The notes: a model not told the origin generated them from the sequence alone. A DNA stretch of 7,562 nucleotides from Sediminibacterium ginsengisoli (GCA_945860335.1 CAMAQW010000081.1:1-7562), one strand, 5' to 3'. Shown: positions 1-6,420, counted from the stretch's first letter. Program-made: numbers and translations.

Positions 1-764
1 GCTTGTGTAATTACATCTACATTTCCTGTTTGTACCGCAGGTCTAATAAGCGCGGTAGAAGAAGAAAAATCGGCGGCAATTTTACAACTTCTATTACACT
101 GACCGCAATAAAAACATTCGCCTCTATCTTTATTAATTTGTTTGGTTAAAATAGATAAACGTGAAGGATACACGGGGATGCCTGCACTAATCGCTGCTTT
201 TTTCATGTATAGTTCATGAAGCCTTGGTTTAGGTGGCGGTAAAAAAATACCATCCGGATCATTTTCTAATCCTTCATTGGTACCAAACACGCCAAGTAGT
301 TGATCTATTTTATCGTAATAAGGTTTTACATCTTCGTAACCAATAGGCCAGTCGGCACCGAGGCCATCAATGCTATGACGTTTAAAATCTTTAGGACCAA
401 AACGCAGTGAGATACGACCCCAGTGGTTGGTTCTTCCACCCATCATACGCGCACGCCACCAATCCCATTTTTGAGAACCTTCGGCCATGGTATACGGCTC
501 ACCATCAATTTCCCAACCCCAAAAACAACCATCAAATTCACCAAATGGACGGTATTTAGAACTAGCGCCTCTGCGCTTAGATTCCCATGGATTTTTTAAT
601 TGAGAAGAATGCTTTACTGGATCATAATCGGCACCTGCTTCTAATAAGCAAACCTTGAGTCCTGCACTCGCTAATACGTATGCTGCCATACCACCGCCAG
701 CTCCAGAACCTACAATTACTGCATCGTACTGCTTTGCCGTTTTTTTAATTTGAAATTCTCCCAT
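1..764 (-). CDS. GMC-family FAD-dependent oxidoreductase with a cysteine cluster (N-terminal part, runs off the left edge)
   Basis: Only the first 254 codons are present; GMC proteins are usually 500-600 residues, so roughly half is missing. Residues 14-44 form an FAD-binding Rossmann start: D-A-V-I-V-G-S-G-A-G-G-G, then a strand ending in the acidic E42 of L-L-E-A-G, expected to bind the adenosine ribose. Residues 109-116 (G-G-R-T-N-H-W-G) are the second GMC FAD motif, and W139-P-I-x-Y-E-D-V-x-P-Y-Y150 is the usual segment after it. C217, C220, C223 and C227 form C-x2-C-x2-C-x3-C, as in some GMC dehydrogenases proposed or shown to carry an Fe-S cluster. No signal peptide or membrane segment is visible in this part. 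The start is secure: ATG at 764-762, with an in-frame TAA nine codons upstream. There is no good Shine-Dalgarno sequence. The nrdJ terminator lies upstream, so transcription is probably separate. Substrate (sugar, alcohol or sterol) is unknown. Family call is firm, function open. Confidence 0.9.
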   Translation of the reverse strand, partial: MGEFQIKKTAKQYDAVIVGSGAGGGMAAYVLASAGLKVCLLEAGADYDPVKHSSQLKNPWESKRRGASSKYRPFGEFDGCFWGWEIDGEPYTMAEGSQKWDWWRARMMGGRTNHWGRISLRFGPKDFKRHSIDGLGADWPIGYEDVKPYYDKIDQLLGVFGTNEGLENDPDGIFLPPPKPRLHELYMKKAAISAGIPVYPSRLSILTKQINKDRGECFYCGQCNRSCKIAADFSSSTALIRPAVQTGNVDVITQ

Positions 765-819
765 ATGAAAAGGTTTTTCTAGTAAAAGTTAGGAGGAATG
801 AAAATAAGATTTTTTGAGC

Positions 820-853
820 AAAAAAAACCGCTCCAATTGAATTTGGAGCGGTT
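820..853 (-). terminator. Intrinsic terminator of nrdJ
   Basis: Read on the minus strand, an 11-bp perfect stem (arms 843-853 and 826-836, AACCGCTCCAA and its complement) with a 6-base loop is followed at once by eight U residues (the A run at 820-827). It begins 29 bases after the nrdJ stop codon and ends 55 bases before the GMC start codon. This position suggests it ends the nrdJ transcript and separates the two genes. Confidence 0.9.
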
Positions 854-882
854 ATGTGAAAATTGATTCAAACTCTGTTTAA

Positions 883-3800
883 CTAGCTACAACCCATGCT
901 GTTTCCGCAGTTTAAACACTTGTAACAAGTACCACTTCTGATGGTGATATGTCCGCAAGTATTACAAGCTGGGGCGTCAGATTGCATGTTTTTAGCTGCT
1001 GCATTTACAGCGTCCATTCCAGCTGGAGCTGCTGCCGTGGCTGCAACAGTTTGTAGTTTTTGTGCAGGCGCAGATGTTGCAGCAGGCGCTGTTACGCGAA
1101 TGCTACTTAATTCTGGCTTACCTAGTAAAGTAGCTTCACCATCTTCTCCTCCTGTGTTTTCTACTTGAGGACGGTCTAATACGTGTACTAAATCAGTTCT
1201 ATTTAAATACTCGTAAGCAAGCGCTCTAAACACAAAGTCTACAAGTGAAGTGGTGGTTTTAATATTTGGATGATCTACCATACCTGAAGGTTCAAATTTG
1301 GTAAATACAAACTTCTCTACAAACTCTTCTAGAGGCACACCATATTGTAAGCCTACAGAAATTGCAATTGCAAAGCAGTTCATAAAGCTTCTTAAAGTAG
1401 AACCTTCTTTTGCAAGATCAATAAAGATTTCACCTAAAGTGCCATCTGCATATTCACCTGTGCGTAAGAAAATAACTTGTCCGCCAATTTTTGCTTTTTG
1501 CGTAAAGCCTCTGCGCTTAGAAGGTAAAGATTTCTTTTCTACGATACCAGACAATAAACGTTTTAATTTGGTATCAGTAGAAGCGTTCATTCTTTTTTGA
1601 ACCTCTTCTAATAATTCTTCTACCGTTAATTGACCCAAATCAACAATGCTTGATCCTGCCTCTGATGCAGTTGCAGTAGCTGTTTCAGCGGCTTCTGCAG
1701 TGGTATCGTCGGTTTTCTTTTTCTTGTCTGATTTATTGCTTAATGGTTGACTTAATTTAGAACCATCTCTGTAAATCGCGTTTGCTTTTAAGCCTAATTC
1801 CCAACTTAACATGTAGCTATCAGAAATATCAGATACGCTTGCTTCGTTTGGAAGGTTGATGGTTTTTGAAATCGCACCAGATAAGAATGGTTGACAAGCA
1901 CCCATCATTCTGATGTGACCATGTGCGTGAATATAACGCTCACCTTTTTGACCACACTTGTTCGCGCAATCAAATACAGATAAATGTTCGTCCTTTAAAA
2001 GTGGAGCACCTTCGATGGTCATGGTACCACATACATAATCGTTTGCTTCTGCAATTTGATCTTCTGTGAATCCAATCGCTTCTAATAAATTGAAGCTCCA
2101 ATCTGCGTACTGCTCTTCTTTAAATCCTAGACGCTCCATACAAGCATCACCTAGGGTAAAGCGGTTAAAAATAAATCCAATTTCGAATGCAGATTTTGCT
2201 GCACCATTTAATTTGTCAATTTCTGCTTGAGAAAATCCTTTTGCTAATAAAGCTGCAGAATTCACGTGTGGCGCACCTTCGAAGCTTGCATGACCCACTG
2301 CATAATTTACAATCGCATCCACTTCTGAAGGCGTGTATTTTAAATTCTTTAACGCTTGTGGTACAGACTGGTTGATGATTTTGAAATATCCACCACCTGA
2401 TAATTTTTTGAACTTAACAAGTGCAAAGTCAGGCTCCACACCCGTTGTATCGCAATCCATTACAAGACCAATGGTTCCTGTAGGTGCAATTACTGTTGTT
2501 TGTGCGTTTCTGTAACCATATTTTTCACCTAATTGTACCGCGTCATCCCAAGCTTTGGTAGCCGCTTTTAATAATACATCTGGTGTATATTTTGCCTTGA
2601 TACCTTGAGGCTTAATTTCTAATCCTACATATGCATCGTCTGCATCGTAAGCAGCAGCACGGTGGTTGCGCATTACACGAAGCATATCTTCTTTGTTTTC
2701 TTCGTACTTATCAAAAGCACCTAAAAACGAAGCCATTTCTGCAGAAGTTTTGTATGCAATACCCGTCATGATTGCAGTGATCGCACCAGCAATACCACGC
2801 GCTTCTTCAGAATCGTAAGCAATACCGCTTACCATTAACATAGAACCAAGGTTCGCAAAACCTAAACCTGTTGTTCTGTAATCGTATGATAATTGTGCCA
2901 CTTCTCTAGAAGGGAACTGCGCCATTAAGATAGATATCTCAAGTACGGTTTGCCATAATCTTGTTGTGTATTCAAAACCTTCTACATCAAACGAGTTATC
3001 GTCTTCATTAAAGAATTTACGTAGATTGATAGAAGCTAGGTTACAAGCCGTGTTGTCTAAGAACATGTACTCCGAACAAGGGTTAGAAGCATTGATACGA
3101 CCACCTTTAGGGCAAGTATGCCATTCGTTAATGGTAGTATCGTATTGTGTTCCTGGATCAGCACAACGCCATGCCGCTTCAGAAATCGCATCCCATACTT
3201 TACGTGCAGGAATAGATTGCATTACACGACCATCGGTACGCGCTTTTAAATCCCAATTGCCATCTTCTTTTAATGCTTTAAAAAATGTGTTAGGAATACG
3301 TACAGAGTTGTTTGAGTTTTGACCTGAAACAGTTGCATACGCTTCTCCTTCGTAACTATTGTCATAACCAGCTGCAATAAGCGCTGCTACTTTGTTTTCT
3401 TCCTGAACTTTCCAGTTAATGAAGTCCATGATTTCTGGATGGTCTAAATCGAGGCAAACCATTTTAGCCGCTCTACGTGTAGTACCACCAGATTTGATCG
3501 CACCAGCAGCACGGTCACCAATTTTAAGGAAACTCATAAGTCCGCTAGAAGAACCACCACCAGATAATTTTTCGTTCGCTCCTCTAATTTGAGAGAAGTT
3601 GGTACCTACCCCAGAACCATATTTAAAAATACGCGCTTCACGTGTCCATAAATCCATGATACCACCTTCATTTACTAAGTCGTCGCTCACGCTTAGAATG
3701 AAACAGGCATGCGGTTGAGGACGCTCATACGCACTAGTTGAACGCTTTAACTGCTTGTCTGTTGGATCCACGTAATAATGACCTTGTGCACCACCAGTGA

Positions 3801-4242
3801 TGCCGTAGCTTTCGTGTAATCCTGTATTAAACCATTGTGGTGAGTTTGGCACACAAGCTTGGTTTAAAATACTATATACGAGTTCCTCATAAAATACTTG
3901 TGCATCACCAGTAGTTGCGAAATAACCATAACGCTCTCCCCATACTCTCCAGCAGTTCGCCATACGGTGTGCAACCTGCTTCACAGAAGTTTCTCTTCCT
4001 AATGAACCATCAGTTTGTGGAACACCCGCTTTTCTAAAATATTTTTGTGCTAAGATATCCGTAGCAATTTGGCTCCATTGTTTAGGAACTTCTACGTTTG
4101 TCATTTCAAATACCTTTTCACCATTCGGGTTCTTGATTACGCTATCACGGTAATCATACTCAAATTGATCAAAAGGAGATACACCATCCTTGGTGAATCG
4201 GCGGCTAAATTGTAAGCCTTTTTTGGTGCGAGCGTTGGCCAT
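883..4242 (-). CDS. nrdJ: Adenosylcobalamin-dependent (class II) ribonucleoside-diphosphate reductase NrdJ
   Basis: Complete 1119-residue protein that reduces ribonucleotides to deoxyribonucleotides in the cytoplasm, using an adenosylcobalamin-derived radical. The N-terminal domain has S134-P-Q-W-F-N-T and C180 in A-C-F, the first redox cysteine. Residues 227-262 (glycine- and serine-rich, then T-T-R-R-A-A-K) match the class II core. The active site is N387-P-C389-S-E391: C389 is the expected thiyl radical residue, N387 and E391 assist, and C400 (T-A-C-N-L) is the second redox cysteine. The 11-residue spacing C389-C400 equals C322-C333 of the Thermotoga enzyme. P587-T-G-T-I-G is the phosphate-binding loop. 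A low-complexity linker (about 836-866) leads to a TSCPD-type domain (about 910-1015). An Ala/Pro-rich linker (about 1050-1085) then carries a tail with C1093, C1096, C1106, C1109, C1112 and C1118, expected to re-reduce the active site. ATG start is secure: an in-frame TAG lies four codons upstream. Stop is TAG. No obvious Shine-Dalgarno sequence, B12 riboswitch or NrdR-box pair was found upstream. Confidence 0.97.
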   Translation of the reverse strand: MANARTKKGLQFSRRFTKDGVSPFDQFEYDYRDSVIKNPNGEKVFEMTNVEVPKQWSQIATDILAQKYFRKAGVPQTDGSLGRETSVKQVAHRMANCWRVWGERYGYFATTGDAQVFYEELVYSILNQACVPNSPQWFNTGLHESYGITGGAQGHYYVDPTDKQLKRSTSAYERPQPHACFILSVSDDLVNEGGIMDLWTREARIFKYGSGVGTNFSQIRGANEKLSGGGSSSGLMSFLKIGDRAAGAIKSGGTTRRAAKMVCLDLDHPEIMDFINWKVQEENKVAALIAAGYDNSYEGEAYATVSGQNSNNSVRIPNTFFKALKEDGNWDLKARTDGRVMQSIPARKVWDAISEAAWRCADPGTQYDTTINEWHTCPKGGRINASNPCSEYMFLDNTACNLASINLRKFFNEDDNSFDVEGFEYTTRLWQTVLEISILMAQFPSREVAQLSYDYRTTGLGFANLGSMLMVSGIAYDSEEARGIAGAITAIMTGIAYKTSAEMASFLGAFDKYEENKEDMLRVMRNHRAAAYDADDAYVGLEIKPQGIKAKYTPDVLLKAATKAWDDAVQLGEKYGYRNAQTTVIAPTGTIGLVMDCDTTGVEPDFALVKFKKLSGGGYFKIINQSVPQALKNLKYTPSEVDAIVNYAVGHASFEGAPHVNSAALLAKGFSQAEIDKLNGAAKSAFEIGFIFNRFTLGDACMERLGFKEEQYADWSFNLLEAIGFTEDQIAEANDYVCGTMTIEGAPLLKDEHLSVFDCANKCGQKGERYIHAHGHIRMMGACQPFLSGAISKTINLPNEASVSDISDSYMLSWELGLKANAIYRDGSKLSQPLSNKSDKKKKTDDTTAEAAETATATASEAGSSIVDLGQLTVEELLEEVQKRMNASTDTKLKRLLSGIVEKKSLPSKRRGFTQKAKIGGQVIFLRTGEYADGTLGEIFIDLAKEGSTLRSFMNCFAIAISVGLQYGVPLEEFVEKFVFTKFEPSGMVDHPNIKTTTSLVDFVFRALAYEYLNRTDLVHVLDRPQVENTGGEDGEATLLGKPELSSIRVTAPAATSAPAQKLQTVAATAAAPAGMDAVNAAAKNMQSDAPACNTCGHITIRSGTCYKCLNCGNSMGCS

Positions 4243-4361
4243 ACTGGGTTTCTATTTTATACGAATTATTTAATGGGGTCCCGTACTGATAACAAATTGT
4301 TAAGCGGTCGACGAAAATATCTTTCCCTTTGCATAAAACAAGACCCTAAATATTAACAGGT

Positions 4362-4370
4362 TGTGGATAA
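4362..4370 (-). promoter_or_regulatory. Perfect DnaA box (TTATCCACA) upstream of nrdJ
   Basis: The minus strand reads TTATCCACA, identical to the strong DnaA-box consensus, with its far edge 128 bases from the nrdJ start codon. In E. coli the nrdAB reductase promoter is controlled by DnaA boxes, so the position is suggestive. It is a single 9-mer, and one exact match on either strand is expected by chance about once per 130 kb of random sequence. No second clear box was found nearby, so an origin is not supported. Confidence 0.45.
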
Positions 4371-4413
4371 GGAATTTGAACAAATTGAGAGCTCAAATCA
4401 GGATTGAATTTGA

Positions 4414-4490
4414 CCCATTTTCCCCCAAATGTTAGCAACAAAAAAAATAATATTGGGGTGGTATTGGGCTTTTTCCCTTAGTAAAATGGG
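4414..4490. repeat. Nested inverted repeat in the divergent intergenic region
   Basis: The outer arms are CCCATTTT (4414-4421) and AAAATGGG (4483-4490). The inner arms are CCCCAA (4423-4428) and TTGGGG (4453-4458). The inner loop is A-rich, and a small GGG/CCC pairing (4466-4468 with 4475-4477) can form on the right. The arms are compatible with one another and could fold as a branched hairpin in RNA of either strand. There is no T-tract immediately after the outer arm on either side, so it is not a typical terminator. Confidence 0.45.
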
Positions 4491-4579
4491 CGTTTTGGGC
4501 AGTATTTTACATGACTCATTGAAAATGAAGGAGTAACAAATGTTTAGAATGCTAAATCGCAGAAACAAATGACCGATAA

Positions 4580-4611
4580 TTGCGTTTAACAAAAACTTTT
4601 CTGCATTTTTG
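4580..4611 (+). promoter_or_regulatory. Candidate Bacteroidota-type promoter for the GGGP synthase gene
   Basis: TTG at 4580-4582 and CATTTTTG at 4604-4611 are separated by 21 bases. The Bacteroidota vegetative promoter is TTG, 17-23 bases, then TAnnTTTG; the -7 element here differs only in its first base. Transcription would begin near 4618. That leaves about 17 bases of leader before the ATG at 4635 but only about 5 before the alternative TTG start at 4623. The call comes from motif reading only. Confidence 0.4.
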
Positions 4612-4634
4612 CAGGACTACTATTGTACCCGTTC

Positions 4635-5396
4635 ATGAGCCCAAACGTTTATTTACAACTACTCGAATCAAAAAAAGCAGGTCGCCCGCTTTTTACGGTC
4701 TTAATTGACCCCGATAAAGTAGATGCTAAAAGCCTAGAACATTTGATAGGACTGGGTTTGGAGGCTAAAGTAGATTATTTTTTTGTAGGCGGAAGTTTGG
4801 TTATTTCCAATCACTTAGATGCTTGTGTACAGCAAATAAAGGCCGCTTGTAACATCCCGGTTATCTTGTTTCCTGGTTCTCCTTCACAAGTGTCAAAATA
4901 CGCGGATGCCTTACTATACTTGTCTTTGATATCAGGGCGTAACCCAGAATTACTTATTGGCCAGCACGTTATTAGTGCTCCTTTTGTTAAAAAATCGGGC
5001 CTCGAAATCATGCCAACTGGCTATATGGTGATTGATGGTGGCGCGCCTACCACAGTATCCTACATTTCAAATGCAGCGCCTATTCCATCCAATAAACATG
5101 AAATAGCCATGTGCACGGCTATGGCTGGTGAAATGCTAGGCATGAAGCTCATATACATGGATGCAGGCAGCGGTGCTCAAACGCCTATTTCGGAGGCTAT
5201 GATAAGCGCTGTAGCTGGTTCAATAAGCATCCCACTCATTGTTGGTGGTGGCATTACAGATCCTGAAAAAGCATACCTCAACTGCAAGGCTGGCGCCAAT
5301 ATGATTGTTATTGGTAATGCCATTGAAAAAGACCCAAGCCTCATCAAAGAAATGAGCGCTGCGATTCACGCATCGGGCAAAATAACAGCGGGATAA
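4635..5396 (+). CDS. Geranylgeranylglyceryl phosphate synthase family protein (GGGPS/PcrB-like prenyltransferase)
   Basis: A 253-residue (beta/alpha)8-barrel of the family that transfers a polyprenyl group from its diphosphate to sn-glycerol-1-phosphate, forming the first ether bond of archaeal lipids; bacterial members exist in Bacteroidota and Bacillota (PcrB). Numbered from the ATG, motifs are I24-D-P-D-K28 (Mg/diphosphate region), V51-G-G-S54, L78-F-P-G81, L96-S-L-I-S-G-R-N-P-E105, P127-T-G-Y-M-V-I-D-G-G136, Y174-M-D-A-G-S-G-A181, and the phosphate-binding V203-G-G-G-I207 and I226-G-N228 loops. Length matches the GGGPS type rather than the shorter PcrB (about 228). D176 replaces the Glu I expect before A-G-S-G-A. 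I chose ATG 4635. An in-frame TTG at 4623 has AGGA six bases upstream and would add four residues, but the candidate promoter places that AGGA before the transcript start. No glycerol-1-phosphate dehydrogenase lies nearby. It stands alone, with no clear terminator after it. Family firm; chain length and product unknown. Confidence 0.93.
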   Translation: MSPNVYLQLLESKKAGRPLFTVLIDPDKVDAKSLEHLIGLGLEAKVDYFFVGGSLVISNHLDACVQQIKAACNIPVILFPGSPSQVSKYADALLYLSLISGRNPELLIGQHVISAPFVKKSGLEIMPTGYMVIDGGAPTTVSYISNAAPIPSNKHEIAMCTAMAGEMLGMKLIYMDAGSGAQTPISEAMISAVAGSISIPLIVGGGITDPEKAYLNCKAGANMIVIGNAIEKDPSLIKEMSAAIHASGKITAG

Positions 5397-5460
5397 ACAT
5401 CTGGTTTTATTGTATTTAACGCAAATCTTTACGGATTGTTAATCTTGCGGGAAATACATG

Positions 5461-5489
5461 GTTATGTAATAACTTAACAACATATGTTG
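5461..5489. repeat. Two adjacent palindromes upstream of the beta-barrel gene
   Basis: GTTATGTAATAAC (5461-5473, 5-bp arms around three bases) is followed four bases later by the perfect 12-bp palindrome CAACATATGTTG (5478-5489). They lie in the 144-base gap after the synthase gene, with the right edge 51 bases before the barrel gene's ATG, where an operator would be plausible. There is no T-tract, so they do not look like a terminator. I see no convincing TAnnTTTG promoter in this gap. Short AT-rich palindromes also arise by chance. Confidence 0.3.
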
Positions 5490-5540
5490 CGTATAAGAAT
5501 GATCTATTCAAGGTCTATTTCATAACCTAAATCCGTCCCT

Positions 5541-6203
5541 ATGCGAATCAACAACATCTTACCGGTTACCTTGTTTGCAGCAAGCCTTTTTATGGCTAGT
5601 AGCATTAGCGCACAAACAAATACAAATACTAGTAAATTCAAACCTAAGCCAAGCTACGCAGCACATTTGTTTGTGGGACAGGTGCTTTTTGGCACAGGCG
5701 ATGTGAGAGGTTACGGACTTTTAGTAGCTGTAGAAAAATCTGTTTTTAAAAAATCGGTACGCCCCTTTCCAGCCTTCCAAGTTGGATTTGGACTCAATTT
5801 TGAAACAGGTATTAGAAAGCCTGTAAATATTTTATATCCTAGTGGTGTTTTTGAAGAATCTAGTTACGGTCAAACCAGCAAAACATCGGGCTGGGCTACT
5901 TTTAAATACCACCCCTTTAAACATTCGATGGATGGATTTAGTATTACGGTAGGTCCAACATTAGGAATTACACAAGCTACTTCTGAAAAAAGTGTAGGTT
6001 TTAGTTACGATCCATTTTTAGGTGTCATTCGAAAATCCGTACTCGCAACAGAAAATCATTTTGGCATGGGTTACCGCATTGCGGTGCAACAACAGTTTGC
6101 CATCAAGGATCATTTCTTTTTAGGTTTTCGTGCCGATTTTTCAAACGATGTATACGGCGATATCAACACCTTTTTAGGTGGCGGATTGAGTTACCGATTT
6201 TAA
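5541..6203 (+). CDS. Secreted outer-membrane beta-barrel family protein, function unknown
   Basis: A 220-residue protein with a clear signal peptide: basic start (R2), hydrophobic core about 6-20, and likely cleavage after A24 in S-I-S-A before Q25, a common Bacteroidota pattern. A Thr/Asn/Ser linker (25-32) follows. The mature part alternates polar and hydrophobic residues rich in Gly and aromatics: about 38-48, 57-66, 79-91, 116-125, 133-143, 172-186, 191-202 and 209-220. It ends in S-Y-R-F with a terminal aromatic residue, as in barrels recognised by the BAM complex. About eight strands are plausible, which would make a small OmpA/OmpW-sized barrel in the outer membrane. No peptidoglycan-binding or plug domain is present. 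The ATG at 5541 directly precedes the signal peptide; no Shine-Dalgarno sequence is seen. A strong terminator follows 25 bases after the coding region, so it is probably the last gene of its transcript. I do not recognise a specific function. Confidence 0.8.
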   Translation: MRINNILPVTLFAASLFMASSISAQTNTNTSKFKPKPSYAAHLFVGQVLFGTGDVRGYGLLVAVEKSVFKKSVRPFPAFQVGFGLNFETGIRKPVNILYPSGVFEESSYGQTSKTSGWATFKYHPFKHSMDGFSITVGPTLGITQATSEKSVGFSYDPFLGVIRKSVLATENHFGMGYRIAVQQQFAIKDHFFLGFRADFSNDVYGDINTFLGGGLSYRF

Positions 6204-6227
6204 TAAAATGTTGGAAATTTTTTTGTC

Positions 6228-6260
6228 AAATAACCGGCCCGTTGGGCCGGTTATTTTTTT
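6228..6260 (+). terminator. Strong intrinsic terminator after the beta-barrel gene
   Basis: A 13-bp perfect stem (6228-6240 with 6244-6256) containing ACCGGCCC and its complement closes on a 3-base GTT loop. It runs into a seven-T tract (6254-6260, overlapping the end of the stem). It lies 25 bases after the barrel gene's stop codon on the same strand and should separate it from the downstream lipoprotein gene. The left side has only AAA, so efficient termination in the other direction is less likely. Confidence 0.93.
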
Positions 6261-6420
6261 GCCTGCAATTGCGGAAAATATCAGAACTATTTCGCAATAA
6301 TAATTTAATTGAGGCACGATTTAATTTCTGCGGTTTCACGTAACATAAACAGAAGTTGAATGGAATAGGTTGCAGTAGATAGCTATCCAACCACATTCTA
6401 TTCACCTTAAACTAAGCACT
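6261..6420 (+). other. Upstream region of the lipoprotein gene with two potential hairpins
   Basis: These 160 bases between the terminator and the lipoprotein ATG must contain that gene's promoter. The first possible hairpin, 6268-6298, pairs ATTGCG with CGCAAT and AAATA with TATTT around a 7-base loop, with a 2-base bulge. The second, 6363-6403, pairs GAATAG with CTATTC and GTTG with CAAC around the palindrome GATAGCTATC (6378-6387); it ends 17 bases before the start codon. No T-tract follows either. I see no clean TAnnTTTG element; TATTTCG at 6289-6295, preceded by TTG at 6269-6271, is the nearest but weak. Confidence 0.4.

Larger units (their letters stand above)
4243..4634. other. Divergent intergenic region between nrdJ and the GGGP synthase gene
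   Basis: This 392-base non-coding stretch must hold the promoters of both divergent genes. On the nrdJ side an AT-rich segment (about 4247-4270) contains TATAAAAT and TAAATAATT but no clean TAnnTTTG element, so the nrdJ promoter is unassigned. A perfect DnaA box lies at 4362-4370. A nested inverted repeat spans 4414-4490, followed by G-rich runs. A micro-ORF with a Shine-Dalgarno sequence sits at 4528-4572, and a candidate plus-strand promoter at 4580-4611. A 64-codon reading frame on the minus strand (4398-4592) has no recognisable protein character and is treated as chance. I could not find the conserved B12-box core GCCACTG on either strand. Confidence 0.7.

Noticed and set aside
790..868. 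AGGAGG followed by ATG on the plus strand, opening a frame of about 22 codons
   Set aside because: The frame runs straight through the nrdJ terminator hairpin and has no protein character; it is likely chance.
567..1521. 15-base exact repeat GCCTCTGCGCTTAGA at 567-581 and 1507-1521
   Set aside because: Both copies lie in coding sequence in the same frame and encode S-K-R-R-G; shared codon preference explains the match.
941..3322. Several plus-strand reading frames of 60-118 codons opposite nrdJ
   Set aside because: They lie wholly inside a well-supported gene on the other strand and show no independent features.
4398..4592. 64-codon minus-strand reading frame in the nrdJ/GGGPS intergenic region
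   Set aside because: It has no signal, domain or good ribosome site, its composition reads as AT-rich non-coding DNA, and it overlaps the inverted repeat and the candidate promoter.
4243..4634. Possible replication origin suggested by the DnaA box in an AT-rich intergenic region
   Set aside because: Only one box was found, with no cluster, and no dnaA or other origin-linked genes are nearby.
4811..5011. 66-codon minus-strand frame inside the GGGP synthase gene
   Set aside because: Antisense shadow of a conserved enzyme gene.
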